Shown: positions 1-9,544, numbered from the stretch's first letter. The stretch is DNA of 49,241 nt from Saccharicrinis carchari (GCF_900182605.1 NZ_FXTB01000015.1:1-49241), one strand, 5' to 3'. A program made the numbers and translations. Notes: generated from the sequence alone by a model not told the origin.

Positions 1-338
1 TGCAGCCTTACCCAATGAGAGCCTCTCCCCTTAATATCGCTGACGTTATAGATGGTATCTGTAGGCAGATGCAATACTTCATGCAATGTGTTATCGATAA
101 AAAGGTTGAAATAATTACGTTCTCCTCCGCTCAACAACAACTGTAATTCATTTCCGGTAAACTGAAATTGAACTGTTGTGCCCGGCCAATCGTAACGGAT
201 TTCTTTGGGCTTGGAGTCGTCGAACCGTCCGGTGAAATGGATGGCAGGATGATTGGCAGGTATGTACTGCCATTTTTTTTGGGATGACAGGGGTAAGGAC
301 ATTATCGCTAACAAAACATAAATAATATAAAACCGCAT
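1..338 (-). CDS. CE2-type carbohydrate esterase, N-terminal part (runs off window)
   Basis: This is the first ~112 codons of a minus-strand gene whose 3' end lies outside the window. It starts at the ATG at 338-336. An N-terminal signal peptide (MRFYIIYVLLAIMSLPLSSQ) is followed by a beta-sandwich-like stretch with IHFTGRFDDSKPKEIRYDWP and later FNLFIDN. This GRFD...WPG...F.G pattern is what I recognise from the jelly-roll domain that precedes the SGNH esterase domain in carbohydrate esterase family 2 (acetyl-xylan/acetyl-glucomannan esterases). The catalytic SGNH domain is not visible here, so activity cannot be judged. It lies on the same strand as the glycan-utilisation genes that follow, so removal of O-acetyl groups from the target glycan in the periplasm is plausible but inferred. 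Confidence 0.7.
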   Translation of the reverse strand, partial: MRFYIIYVLLAIMSLPLSSQKKWQYIPANHPAIHFTGRFDDSKPKEIRYDWPGTTVQFQFTGNELQLLLSGGERNYFNLFIDNTLHEVLHLPTDTIYNVSDIKGRGSHWVRL

Positions 339-387
339 ACCTGTTTGGCTATTAATTAAAACTTTTACAAATCAATACAATCAAAAG

Positions 388-639
388 TTAATTGCATTTT
401 TGCGATAGAACAGTTGAGAAAAAAGTACTTTTCCTATTAAATTTAATAATTCGACTGGTCTTTGACTTCGTATTTAGTACTGCTAAAAGTGTTTCATCTC
501 CAATTTGTAGAAAATCTAAATACTCATCAATAGGGTGCTCCTTATCAAAAAGACACTCGCCCGTTATTCTAAATATAGTAACATGCTCTATTGTTATCAG
601 GTCTTTTAGCTTTATCCGTTCTCCTTCAAAAAAAATCAT
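388..639 (-). CDS. Small hypothetical protein, 83 aa
   Basis: The frame opens at an ATG (639-637) and codes for a mostly polar, globular-looking 83-residue protein beginning MIFFEGERIKLKDL, with no signal peptide or membrane segment. I do not recognise a family. It lies between the FAD oxidoreductase gene and the CE2-type gene on the same strand, so it may be co-transcribed. A second open frame of similar length lies antisense on the plus strand, so coding is not certain. The minus-strand frame is preferred because of its composition and the shared orientation with its neighbours. It could also be the remnant of a longer gene. Confidence 0.4.
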   Translation of the reverse strand: MIFFEGERIKLKDLITIEHVTIFRITGECLFDKEHPIDEYLDFLQIGDETLLAVLNTKSKTSRIIKFNRKSTFFSTVLSQKCN

Positions 640-711
640 ACTTTCTACTGCTTGCCCGTTACTATTTTAATTGCATTTTTTTATATGTAGACCAAGTTAC
701 TATTCCGGAAT

Positions 712-2634
712 CTAAAACCTTGACTCGCACAAATCATCCATAAACTTACCCGTATGATCTACCTGTCTTAATTCAAAAGGGTTGAGCAGCTCATCCAAAA
801 GCAGAGCAAAGGTAGCTCTCGAAACGCATTCTTTTTTTGTTGGAACTTGAAGATTATGTTTTTTAAGGATGGCTGTACTTTTTTTGTACCATACTTTTAA
901 GCTTAGGTTTTGGTATTGTGGATTATAGGTTTTATCCAGCACATCTATCAATTTCAGTAGTTCTGAAAATGATACCTCTTCGGTATTAAAATTCAGGTTA
1001 TTGACCGGCAACCAATCCGACAATCCTTCTTGTAAAGCCTTGCGCGTTACTATACTGTCCGGATAAATATGTGTATGGTTTTCCCATCCAATATTTTTTC
1101 CTTCACCACGTAATATTCCTGTTGCGCCAATACGCTGCAAAGCATTAAACACAGCATGCTCAGGTTTAATATCCGAATAGGGCATTAAATAGGCTTCATG
1201 CTTTAACAATTGGTTCTGCACGGAACGTACGGATACTTTTTCGGGCGTGGTTTCTAATTGTACCGAAAGTGCTGCCAGCACCCCGGAGGCTTGTCCAATT
1301 AGCAGACAAACCGGCTGCAGGCGAGTGGTTCCGTTTACGATGTTTGAAACGGAGATAGATTTCTCAGCCACCACCATATCCTTGGTTCCTTTAGGAATCA
1401 TTACGCCCAAGGGCAGATTGTACGAAGGCACCGGATAAAAATGCAATTCGGGTAAAAGGTGTGCGTCCGGATAACGCTGACGATGATGATCTACAGGGTA
1501 ATCACCTACGGCAATCCCGGTTCGGTACAGCGCATTGTTTTGTTCAAAGGGACGTGCCATATCATTCACCGTGTACCTGACCAGGCCTTTTATGCGGCGT
1601 GATTCTCTGTGATAGGGTATTAAAGGTAAGCCATCATCGGTGGGAAATACATCATTGGCGATACCCAAATTCTTATACCCAAGCTCATGCTGAAGGTAAT
1701 AAATGTAATTCAATGTAAAGTCTTTTGCTTTCTGAAATACACTATCTCGTTCATGAGTGCTCATTTCCAATGCATTAACGTAGTAGTCATTTCCATAAAT
1801 AGGCCAATTGATCATGTAATATCCGTTGGGCAGTTTCCCATATTCCATCATAAAATCACAATCCCACAACTTTGTACCCAAACTATCTTCATCACATTTG
1901 CCTGCGCAAGTACAATAAAAAGGCGATGGATCGTAGTTATAAGGCCGTGGAATAGTTACATCAACTGTATCTCCATAATCTTTTAAAATAGCCACGTAAG
2001 TTAAGTCCTGAATAATATCATTGGCTTTTTCGGGAGCTATATCTTCACCTGTATCCGAGCGCGCATCCATTCCAATATCATAAGGTATGCCTGCACGCTT
2101 GGCCACATCGCCCATTTCGGTAGCGTCAATAACTATCCGCGCGTTTACCACTATTTTTTCAATTCCTTGGTTAATCACGGCCTCCCAACCTTCATCTATT
2201 TTTTGAATATCAATTAAGCGTGTATTCCTAAAAACAGAAAGGTTGGTCTCGGCTTTGGTCATATTTGATAAAATAGCTTCTCCTACATGAGGCTCGAACA
2301 GTACATTACTTACCCAACCCGTTTTTACACTATCGGCATCACCATAATGAGTAAATAATTTTTCCATAAACTCGTACCAAAGACCGGAGCGCAAACGATA
2401 ATTACCATCCGCTGCGCTTACCCCCGCCGAAGTTAACATACCACCCAGCCAAGGTGTTTCTTCCACAATCAGAACAGAAACACCCATACGAGCCGCCTGG
2501 ATACCGGCCATCGTTCCACTTGCTCCGCCCCCAACAATCATCACATCCGTTGAAAGTATTTCAGCCTTTTGTTGTGAGAATATGTTTAGAGAGACTAAAA
2601 TTAGGAAAAGCGACAAAATCAATTTATTCTTCAT
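712..2634 (-). CDS. Exported FAD-dependent oxidoreductase (FAD_oxidored family)
   Basis: The 640-residue protein has a signal peptide (about residues 1-21, ending LNIFSQQ). Directly after it comes a Rossmann dinucleotide-binding motif VMIVGGGASGTMAG (GGGASG at 35-40), with the acidic end of the fold at VLIVEE (~54-59). It continues with WLGGMLTSAG and the VVIDATEMGD-type motif near the middle (VIDATEMGDVAKRAG), both typical of the FAD_oxidored family (PF12831). In Bacteroidota such genes are often labelled xanthan lyase or putative dehydrogenase without biochemical support. An FAD-linked oxidation of a sugar or cyclitol in the periplasm is plausible; the substrate is unknown. It is separated from the epimerase gene upstream by a terminator-like hairpin, so it may be a separate or attenuated transcription unit of the locus. 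Confidence 0.8.
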   Translation of the reverse strand: MKNKLILSLFLILVSLNIFSQQKAEILSTDVMIVGGGASGTMAGIQAARMGVSVLIVEETPWLGGMLTSAGVSAADGNYRLRSGLWYEFMEKLFTHYGDADSVKTGWVSNVLFEPHVGEAILSNMTKAETNLSVFRNTRLIDIQKIDEGWEAVINQGIEKIVVNARIVIDATEMGDVAKRAGIPYDIGMDARSDTGEDIAPEKANDIIQDLTYVAILKDYGDTVDVTIPRPYNYDPSPFYCTCAGKCDEDSLGTKLWDCDFMMEYGKLPNGYYMINWPIYGNDYYVNALEMSTHERDSVFQKAKDFTLNYIYYLQHELGYKNLGIANDVFPTDDGLPLIPYHRESRRIKGLVRYTVNDMARPFEQNNALYRTGIAVGDYPVDHHRQRYPDAHLLPELHFYPVPSYNLPLGVMIPKGTKDMVVAEKSISVSNIVNGTTRLQPVCLLIGQASGVLAALSVQLETTPEKVSVRSVQNQLLKHEAYLMPYSDIKPEHAVFNALQRIGATGILRGEGKNIGWENHTHIYPDSIVTRKALQEGLSDWLPVNNLNFNTEEVSFSELLKLIDVLDKTYNPQYQNLSLKVWYKKSTAILKKHNLQVPTKKECVSRATFALLLDELLNPFELRQVDHTGKFMDDLCESRF

Positions 2635-2675
2635 GCTTATTAATGATTTATGTTTTGGTAAAAACCGATTTGCTT

Positions 2676-2734
2676 AAAAAAATGTTACAAGGCATTCCGC
2701 GTACCGCCATAGTTTTAGCGGAGGAGCAAATGCC
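2676..2734 (-). terminator. Intrinsic terminator between epimerase and FAD oxidoreductase genes
   Basis: On the plus strand GGCATT (2691-2696) pairs with AATGCC (2729-2734). The internal CCGC (2697-2700 or 2704-2707) pairs with GCGG (2718-2721). Read on the minus strand, this GC-rich hairpin is followed by TTGTAACA and a run of seven T (complement of 2676-2682). It would end or attenuate transcription coming from the epimerase gene. Confidence 0.5.
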
Positions 2735-2781
2735 CAGCCTAGTTATAAAAAAGGTATCTTAAAAAAATTGCATGCTTTTAT

Positions 2782-3978
2782 CTACCTACCTCTATAATTA
2801 TTATTTTCAGCTATTTTTTCCAGTGTTTTCCAACACTGATACAATCCTCTTGGTACATGAAAACATCCTTTCCATTTTCCGCCTTTTAAGGGTAACAGAA
2901 TTTCTCCTTGACGATTCAGATAACCAAACCACTCGCCATGTTCGGTATCTTTAAAGTGAGACCAAGTATAGTCATGCACCTTATGGAACCATTCCAGACA
3001 CTTTTTGTCACCCGTTAATTGATATCCTTTTAAAAGGCTGATTAAAGTTTCGATATGCACCCACCAAAGTTTTTGATCCCATTCCAATTGTTGTGGTGGA
3101 TGCCCTTTAATATCCATGAAATAAAAGATACCTCCGAATTTTTTATCCCAGCCATACTCCAAGGTTTGCAATATTATATTTTTTGCTTTTTTAATTAAAT
3201 CTTTTCTATCCAGTCGTACCCCCAAATCCATAATAAACCACATGGCTTCGATGGCATGACCCGGATTTAATAGGCGACCATCAAAAGTATCCGAAAATCT
3301 ACCGTCTATTTGCACATTCTCTAAAATAAGTTGATAGTCCTTATTGTAAAATACATCCAATACCTCGGTAATAACATTATCCACAGTTTCGTTTACCAAC
3401 CGGGCATCGAGTAAGTGCTCAATTTCCAACGACAGATTACAAAGTATCATTGGTAAAGCAAAGTTTTTTAAGGGTCGTGTACCTGGAAAAGCTTTATTAT
3501 AAACACCCTTTGGATTATCTTTTCGCTCCAAAATTCGGTCGAATGTTAATTTTGAAATTTTTGCAAAATGCTGATTATCTGTTGCCAGACTCAACTGCCC
3601 AAAGGCCATTGTGGCAAAGGTATTGGAAAAAATATTGTACGGCTGTACCAGAGGTTTCCCTTCACGTGTAAGGCTAAAATACCAGTTATAGCTTTTGTCG
3701 TGACCGTATTTTTCCAGAAAACGTGCTCCATTTAAAGCTACATCCAACCACTCTTGCTTTTGCTCTACTTTGTTATACAGCATAGCAAACAGCCACACCT
3801 GGCGAGCTTGTAACCATACAAATTTATCGGTATCAAAAACCTTCCCAGATTGATCAAGACATGTGAAATATCCACCATGAGACGTATCCAATGAATTATT
3901 CATCCAAAAGGGCACCACATTTTCAAAGAGTTCTGTTTTATATTGATTAGCCAATGCCACAAAATCAAGCTTATCCAT
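2782..3978 (-). CDS. N-acylglucosamine 2-epimerase family protein (AGE/RnBP-like)
   Basis: The 398-residue soluble protein matches the (alpha/alpha)6-barrel AGE family in length and motifs. Four residues line up with the active site described for the cyanobacterial N-acetylglucosamine 2-epimerase with a constant offset of two: R59 (WLQARQVW), H241 (LNPGHAIEAMW), E310 (WVHIETL) and H374 (CFHVPRG). The known reaction interconverts GlcNAc and ManNAc by C2 epimerisation; cellobiose/mannose epimerases share the fold, so the exact sugar is uncertain. There is no signal peptide, so it is cytoplasmic. It lies 93 bp downstream of the DUF4434 gene and close to the SSS symporter, suggesting that it acts on the imported sugar. 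No N-acetylneuraminate lyase is present in the window, so a sialic acid route is not supported. Confidence 0.85.
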   Translation of the reverse strand: MDKLDFVALANQYKTELFENVVPFWMNNSLDTSHGGYFTCLDQSGKVFDTDKFVWLQARQVWLFAMLYNKVEQKQEWLDVALNGARFLEKYGHDKSYNWYFSLTREGKPLVQPYNIFSNTFATMAFGQLSLATDNQHFAKISKLTFDRILERKDNPKGVYNKAFPGTRPLKNFALPMILCNLSLEIEHLLDARLVNETVDNVITEVLDVFYNKDYQLILENVQIDGRFSDTFDGRLLNPGHAIEAMWFIMDLGVRLDRKDLIKKAKNIILQTLEYGWDKKFGGIFYFMDIKGHPPQQLEWDQKLWWVHIETLISLLKGYQLTGDKKCLEWFHKVHDYTWSHFKDTEHGEWFGYLNRQGEILLPLKGGKWKGCFHVPRGLYQCWKTLEKIAENNNYRGR

Positions 3979-4071
3979 TTTTTAATATTTATTTGTTCAA
4001 AACAGTATCGCCGTTTAAAACGCCCACATTCTTCGTTATTTATCTCTTTTTAGTGTCAACTTATAACAGAA

Positions 4072-5040
4072 TCATGGCTTATCTGCTTCACAAATAACCG
4101 TTTGTTTTTCAGATTGCTCCCGCACATACTCTTGGTACCTGTTATACAGGTGGCCTGCCTGCAAATAGGCTGACTGAGGACTCATAAAGTGTGAAAATTC
4201 AAAAGTAATTGCATTTTCAATCCCGGCTTGTTTTGCCAATTCAAGTTTTAAGCGTAGCTTTTCCCACTTAATGGGTAAAAACTTAATAGGCATATCCCTG
4301 TCAAACGTTTCGGTATTAGTCCAACATTCCAAACCATTTGCTTCAGCTATTTCCTTATTTATCCTCAAAAAATCTATCAATTCATCATATTCTACATGAC
4401 CATCCTGAAAGGCCACTATATCCACTGCACCTTTGATGCCTTTAAAGATATCGTCCCAATCTTTTTTATGCTGGTCAAGACTTACACAATTGGGACGGGA
4501 TGTTTTGGAGGTATATTGACTGATATTTTTAACACCGTCTATGTAAGGCGAAATCATAGTGGTCAATCCTCCTGAAACCGATTTGCAATAATGTCCTAAC
4601 GAAGCATACAGGCTTACAATCTCATTCGTCTTGCGGCTTATCTCCTGTGATATGTACCAGCCTTTAAAAGCTTTATATTGTCCATACCGAGCCCATACTT
4701 CATCAATCACTGCTTTGTTAATCTCCACTTCTTTTTCATATTGGCCTGTCGTCCAGTACTTACCCGAATCATATAGGCCAAAATAGAATAGCATCCCATA
4801 CTTTTCACTCAGTTCAAGAAACAGTTTAACCAAATCTATAGAAGGTTGATACGCCCCCATCTCTTTAATCAACACATCGGAGGAATAGGTAATCCACTTC
4901 CGATAGCCTGATCGTATCAAGATCACCATCTCAATCCCAATCTGTTTCATGTGACGAAAATCTTCGTCCCATTCCTTTCTTCCCCAGTTTTGATGGGGTA
5001 TATCGTGACTTATTTCGTCTAAAAATGTTCCTTTTATCAT
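4072..5040 (-). CDS. DUF4434-family TIM-barrel protein, candidate cytoplasmic glycosidase
   Basis: The 322-residue protein has no signal peptide. Its opening (GTFLDEISHDIPHQNWGRKE) and the block IGIEMVILIRSGYR are typical of DUF4434. This family is predicted to form a TIM barrel related to glycoside hydrolases. Two carboxylates sit where a retaining clan-A enzyme would carry them: E133 in GWYISQEI (strand 4-like) and E244 in CWTNTETF (strand 7-like). E281 (ITFEFSHF) is a further conserved-looking acid. The gene starts 20 bp after the end of the SSS symporter gene, so the two are probably translated from one message. Inference: hydrolysis of an imported oligosaccharide before epimerisation. 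The catalytic assignment is mine and unproven. Confidence 0.7.
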   Translation of the reverse strand: MIKGTFLDEISHDIPHQNWGRKEWDEDFRHMKQIGIEMVILIRSGYRKWITYSSDVLIKEMGAYQPSIDLVKLFLELSEKYGMLFYFGLYDSGKYWTTGQYEKEVEINKAVIDEVWARYGQYKAFKGWYISQEISRKTNEIVSLYASLGHYCKSVSGGLTTMISPYIDGVKNISQYTSKTSRPNCVSLDQHKKDWDDIFKGIKGAVDIVAFQDGHVEYDELIDFLRINKEIAEANGLECWTNTETFDRDMPIKFLPIKWEKLRLKLELAKQAGIENAITFEFSHFMSPQSAYLQAGHLYNRYQEYVREQSEKQTVICEADKP

Positions 5041-5060
5041 ATTGCTTATCTTAAATTCTT

Positions 5061-6911
5061 TTACACCTTTTTCCTATCAATATTTTTTAGATTATCGTAC
5101 CATGTTCTTTTCAGAATTACAGAAGTAACAACAAATACAGCAATGGCCACTATTGTGGAATTCGTTTGCCCGGTTAGCAGATATAGTGGAATTACAACCA
5201 TTGACATTTGCCAAATGATTCCAATAATTACGTTTAAAGCATCACGTTTAAAGTCCTTATTTGGTTCAAAGGATGCATCTTCAGCCATAACCGCTTTTTT
5301 GACCGGATTCCAAAAACCCCATGGATTTGTTTGCTTATAAAATTTCTTAAGTATTTCCATATCCTCGGGTTTGGTTAACAAGGTACCCAACCATGAGGCC
5401 AGGAAAGAAACTACCAAAATTACCGGGAAAATATAAATATCGATTATGCCTGGAAACCACAAACGGACTAGCGGTGGGATAATTAACGAAGCGACTAATC
5501 CTCCCAACATACCGAAGAAATACCCCATCCCATTAAATCGCCACCAAATCCATTTTAGCACGTTGGAAGCGGCATACCCTCCATAAAGGGAAGAAGTAAT
5601 CCAGAGGGTTAAACTATTGAGGGAAGTAGCAAAGAGACCAAATCCCAATCCAATTAGCACGAGTAAAAAACTAGAAAGGTAACTGTAGCGTATCAGCTTT
5701 GCATTGGAAGCTTCAGGATTCACATATTTTTTATATAAATCATTTACAAGATAAGCAGGAGCCGCATTAATAAAAGCGGCAAAAGTACCCATAAAAGCAG
5801 CCAATAAACCGGCCAATAGCAGCCCCTTTAAACCCACTGGCACAAACTTTTGTATAGCCATGGGCAGCACCATTTCAAAATCCATATTCGTACCCATGGC
5901 CATCATTTCAGGTTTCAGATAAACCAAAGCCAATACTGCAAATCCGCCTATCATTAAGTATCGTGGAATGTATAGTACCAGAGAGGTTAATCCACTCATC
6001 TTGGCTGCTTCTGCGGGGGTGCGAGTTGATAAAATACGTTGCATGTCGTAACTGGGCACAGGCCCGGCCAGACTAGCAAATATGCCTTTAAATATCATCA
6101 TCATGAGCAGCATCCCGAACATTTCAAACCCATCGCTGCTGATCTTATCGTTGAGTGCTGGAAAGATGCTTGACCAATCCAAGTCCAAATTCCAGTCCGG
6201 CATCATATTACCCCAGCCTTGGGGTGTTGCAGCAACTATCTGTTCGGCAGTTACAGAATTAAACGCAATTATGCCGATGGAAATACATGCTACGGTCATA
6301 ATCAAGAATTGTAGTACTTCTGTGCTAACCACACTGTACATTCCGCCTTTTAAAGTATAGATAGTTGTAATGGCAATAATGATAAGGGCATATACCTGCG
6401 CGGAGGTCAGATGCAACCCCAGTATAACAGTTGATAGATCCCAAGCGAAAAACGTTTCGGCGAATTTTCCTATCCCTCCAACAAAATAGGCAATAAACCC
6501 AATCACACTAATTACTGCGAATATCACCACGATTAAATGTGACAAGCGTCCACCCCGACCTTCACCAAAGCGGAATGTAATCCATTGTGCTCCTGTCATG
6601 GCATTTGACCGACGCATCCATACAGCTAAAAACACCATCACAAAAATTTGATTCCATACCGGCCAAAGCCAAGGTATCCAAGCACTTTTCAATCCATACA
6701 CAAAAACTAAGGTAACCGTCCACATTGTTCCGGAAATATCGAACATGCCGGAAGCATTGGACAAACCAAGGAGATACCATTTTATTTTATTGCCTCCCAA
6801 AAAATAAGATTCCAGATTTTTTGAGGCTCGCTTAGAAAGCCAAAACCCAATAAAAAGCGTTAGTGCCAGGTATAATAACACTATTGAAATATCAATCCAC
6901 GATAATATCAT
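5061..6911 (-). CDS. SSS-family sodium:solute symporter
   Basis: The 616-residue integral membrane protein has about 13-14 hydrophobic helices. It shows the sodium:solute symporter family hallmarks: an N-terminal helix followed by ESYFLGGNKIKWYLLGLSNA, the FRFGEGRGGR loop, and a C-terminal region with several additional helices. SSS members carry sugars, sialic acids, amino acids and inositol with sodium across the inner membrane; the exact solute cannot be read from sequence. It starts 18 bp downstream of the GHL10 lipoprotein gene and ends 20 bp before the DUF4434 gene. Within this locus it is the obvious inner-membrane importer for the sugar released in the periplasm, feeding the cytoplasmic DUF4434 protein and the epimerase. 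Confidence 0.9.
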   Translation of the reverse strand: MILSWIDISIVLLYLALTLFIGFWLSKRASKNLESYFLGGNKIKWYLLGLSNASGMFDISGTMWTVTLVFVYGLKSAWIPWLWPVWNQIFVMVFLAVWMRRSNAMTGAQWITFRFGEGRGGRLSHLIVVIFAVISVIGFIAYFVGGIGKFAETFFAWDLSTVILGLHLTSAQVYALIIIAITTIYTLKGGMYSVVSTEVLQFLIMTVACISIGIIAFNSVTAEQIVAATPQGWGNMMPDWNLDLDWSSIFPALNDKISSDGFEMFGMLLMMMIFKGIFASLAGPVPSYDMQRILSTRTPAEAAKMSGLTSLVLYIPRYLMIGGFAVLALVYLKPEMMAMGTNMDFEMVLPMAIQKFVPVGLKGLLLAGLLAAFMGTFAAFINAAPAYLVNDLYKKYVNPEASNAKLIRYSYLSSFLLVLIGLGFGLFATSLNSLTLWITSSLYGGYAASNVLKWIWWRFNGMGYFFGMLGGLVASLIIPPLVRLWFPGIIDIYIFPVILVVSFLASWLGTLLTKPEDMEILKKFYKQTNPWGFWNPVKKAVMAEDASFEPNKDFKRDALNVIIGIIWQMSMVVIPLYLLTGQTNSTIVAIAVFVVTSVILKRTWYDNLKNIDRKKV

Positions 6912-6929
6912 CCTTCGTATTTTTCCTTA

Positions 6930-8069
6930 TTAAAAATATAATTGTTTTAATTCTTTCCCGTATTTATCCAGTCCTTCGTAAAAGAAGAAAACCTCCCCCT
7001 CCGCACCTAATTCACGGTTACATTGGATCATATAATTAAAAAGATCGATAGATGGTTGTTCACCGTCTACGCGTATAAGCAGGCCGGGATAAAATAAATG
7101 ACGTTTTTCAGGTATAATATATTCCTTTGTTGCTTCAAGGGTATTTTTATAACTAATAGAATCTTTACGATAGACCTGAGGACAGATCATATCGACATAA
7201 CCAAAATTAACCCAGCTCGGCCAATCCTGAAGGTATTCTTCCTTGCTCCATGGGTACACACTGGGTGCCATAGATACATTGCATTTTGGATTCACTTCTT
7301 TTACCTTGGCATAGAGTTCTTTAAGGTACATATTTAGTTTTTCTGCGCGCCAGTTTACCCATTCAAAATCTTTATAATTCTCGGAAGGTTCAGCGCCCAA
7401 ATGCTCTTTTTTGTACCATTCTATGGTTTCGGGGTTATACCCACCTCTCGATGGCATGGCTGGCAGTCTGTCGTCACCCTGAATACCGTCCACATCGTAT
7501 TTTTCAACTACTTCTAAAACCAAGGATGTCATAAAGTCTTGCACCTCGGGATTCAGCGCATTTAACCAGTCGAAGTTATTTTTATTGCACAATTCGCCTT
7601 CGTGTGTTAATGATACCCATTCGGGTTTTAGTTCGGCTATCTTGCCTCCGTTTAAATTATAAGACGACGAAAATCCAAATTCAAACCAAGCAAACACTTT
7701 TATGTTTCGCTTATGCGCTTCTTCAATCATTTCCTGCAAAGGGTCTCTGCCAGTATTCTCAGGATCAAGTACAGGATCTATTTCAAAACCGGTGAAATTC
7801 TTCATAATCTGACTCCGGTACATGGTCATGGCTTTGTTCCATGTTACCATAAAAATGGTATTAATACCGAGTTCTTCGCACTTCTCAACGGCTTCGATAA
7901 TGTTTTCACGTGTATAAAGCGCTTCACTTGCCACATTGGTCAACCAAACACCTCTAACCGGTTCGTCGTAACCAAGCGGATATACTTTTGCTTCGTCATC
8001 CGTTTTTACGCTGCAACCGGAATTAAATACCATTACTGCAGCAAGCAATACAAAAATTTTACTAATCAT
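6930..8069 (-). CDS. GHL10 (DUF187-like) lipoprotein glycosidase
   Basis: I start this gene at the ATG at 8069-8067. A TTG nine bases upstream is also in frame, but the ATG forms a 4-base ATGA overlap with the TGA of the DUF5009 gene, a classic coupled arrangement. The 379-residue product begins with a lipoprotein signal and lipobox (FNSGC, Cys19). The rest is the GHL10 glycosidase-like TIM barrel: GVWLTN, the KVFAWFEFGF strand, and the signature VDGIQGDDRLPAMPS (about 194-206) with the acidic pair expected at the active site. Known GHL10 proteins include E. coli DigH (YddW), which cleaves peptidoglycan glycan strands lacking stem peptides. The substrate here is unknown. Its final segment is followed 18 bp later by the SSS symporter gene. 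Confidence 0.85.
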   Translation of the reverse strand: MISKIFVLLAAVMVFNSGCSVKTDDEAKVYPLGYDEPVRGVWLTNVASEALYTRENIIEAVEKCEELGINTIFMVTWNKAMTMYRSQIMKNFTGFEIDPVLDPENTGRDPLQEMIEEAHKRNIKVFAWFEFGFSSSYNLNGGKIAELKPEWVSLTHEGELCNKNNFDWLNALNPEVQDFMTSLVLEVVEKYDVDGIQGDDRLPAMPSRGGYNPETIEWYKKEHLGAEPSENYKDFEWVNWRAEKLNMYLKELYAKVKEVNPKCNVSMAPSVYPWSKEEYLQDWPSWVNFGYVDMICPQVYRKDSISYKNTLEATKEYIIPEKRHLFYPGLLIRVDGEQPSIDLFNYMIQCNRELGAEGEVFFFYEGLDKYGKELKQLYF

Positions 8070-9544
8070 GTTTTCCAAAAATATTTGATTTTTACACTAT
8101 AATACGTTACAATAATCATAAGAGATGTGAGTGCTACACCCTTCATAAGACCGGGCAAAACTCCAGTTAACGACCACTGGTTGAGATAAGCCAAAAGACC
8201 CGTTAATCCCAATATGGGCACAATTAAATAAGTAACAGCTACATAACCCAACATTGGATTTTGACCTACTTTGGGCAGGAACGCCATGATGCGTGAAAAT
8301 GGATAACTTTCAAACCAGATTTTTAATGAAAGTAACAACAGGCCTGCCAATCCGGAGGTAACAAAGAAATAGCTCATGGTAGCCACATCTTTTTTTATTC
8401 CACCTTCGTAAGGTTCAAAAATCAACCCGAGGAATAACCAAAAATAACTCCAGTTGAGCGATTTCCGCATGAAAGAGGAAGTGTGGATACCGAACTGATG
8501 AATAAACCACTCACCCGTAATTAATAGAACTATATTACCAAGATATATGATGTAACTGTTGCGGGTAAAAAAACCTATTAAATTAACTACGGTGAACAGA
8601 AACAATATGCCTGCTAAAAAACTCAGGTAAAATCTATTATCGACTTTCGAGCTGTCCTTTTTAGGTTTTTTTTGAGATTGCCGGTAAAGCAAGTCGCCAA
8701 TAATACTCCCGGGAATAACAATAAATAAATATTTCAGAAAATTCATGCTGAAATAAATAGTTCGATCCGTTAAAACACCCATCCCTTCCAGCATATTCTT
8801 TAATTGGGGTATCCAGTTCCCAATCGATTTTATCGGGGTAAAATGAAAAATTTCGTAGTTAATACTATAATTTAAATCTGCCGTTAACCTTAATCCAAAA
8901 TAGAAAGTTAAAACAGCCAACCTCGGCCACCAGCTATGCCGGGTAATAAACCAAATAAGGGCGCCTACCAAAGCCATGTTGGCCAAAACCAAAATAATAA
9001 TATCATTTTTGTGAATAGAAAATGGAAGACCAAATGCGAACCACCTAATTGCAAGCAATGTCATTAACACGAGATATCCTAGGGTATTTAATTTCAGCTC
9101 GTGATTTTCCCATTTCGGGAAACGTGAAAACGTAAGAAAAAAACCAACGAATCCCGCTAATGTAAATAAGTATCTCCATGGTCCTGCGGAATCGGGCAAC
9201 CCATATGGAGAAAGATGGGGGAGCATTATTGCAAATAGAAACAAATTAAATGCCCTAAAGCTAACTTTACGCACTAAACTTGCGGTTTTCCCGCCATTCT
9301 CTAAAAAGCGATTCATAGAAAAAGGAAATGAAAGACCCATGGCAAAAAGAAAAAAAGGAAACACAAGGTCTACCCAGCTTATGCCAGGTGTTTCAGGATT
9401 AAATTTAAAATCTACCGGCCCTACTTGAGCATGGTACATCCAAGCGGGCATTTCAGGCAACTGTGCAATAGTTCCTGACAATATCATACCAATGATTGCC
9501 AATCCACGTAATGCATCTATACTTATTTCTCTGTTGCCATTCAT
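8066..9544 (-). CDS. DUF5009 / NagX-like membrane acyltransferase-family protein
   Basis: The 492-residue polytopic protein opens with REISIDALRGLAIIGMI, the SxDxxRG start typical of DUF5009 and the heparan-alpha-glucosaminide N-acetyltransferase (HGSNAT)-like family. It then has WVDLVFPFFLFAMGLSF and around ten further hydrophobic helices. Family members include NagX, which is associated with N-acetylglucosamine use in several Gammaproteobacteria, and HGSNAT, which transfers acetyl groups across a membrane to glucosamine. Together with the neighbouring epimerase and NAGPA-type protein this points towards amino-sugar chemistry, perhaps transmembrane acetylation. The function is not proven for bacterial members. 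Its stop codon overlaps the start of the downstream GHL10 gene by four bases. Confidence 0.75.
   Translation of the reverse strand: MNGNREISIDALRGLAIIGMILSGTIAQLPEMPAWMYHAQVGPVDFKFNPETPGISWVDLVFPFFLFAMGLSFPFSMNRFLENGGKTASLVRKVSFRAFNLFLFAIMLPHLSPYGLPDSAGPWRYLFTLAGFVGFFLTFSRFPKWENHELKLNTLGYLVLMTLLAIRWFAFGLPFSIHKNDIIILVLANMALVGALIWFITRHSWWPRLAVLTFYFGLRLTADLNYSINYEIFHFTPIKSIGNWIPQLKNMLEGMGVLTDRTIYFSMNFLKYLFIVIPGSIIGDLLYRQSQKKPKKDSSKVDNRFYLSFLAGILFLFTVVNLIGFFTRNSYIIYLGNIVLLITGEWFIHQFGIHTSSFMRKSLNWSYFWLFLGLIFEPYEGGIKKDVATMSYFFVTSGLAGLLLLSLKIWFESYPFSRIMAFLPKVGQNPMLGYVAVTYLIVPILGLTGLLAYLNQWSLTGVLPGLMKGVALTSLMIIVTYYSVKIKYFWKT

Noticed and set aside
392-670. Plus-strand open frame of 92 codons
   Set aside because: It is antisense to the more protein-like 83-codon minus frame, is rich in Ser and Cys runs, and is opposite to all neighbouring genes.
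2454-2762. Plus-strand frame of 102 codons overlapping the FAD oxidoreductase start
   Set aside because: Most of it lies antisense to the signal peptide and FAD-binding codons; the rest lies in a terminator-like hairpin.
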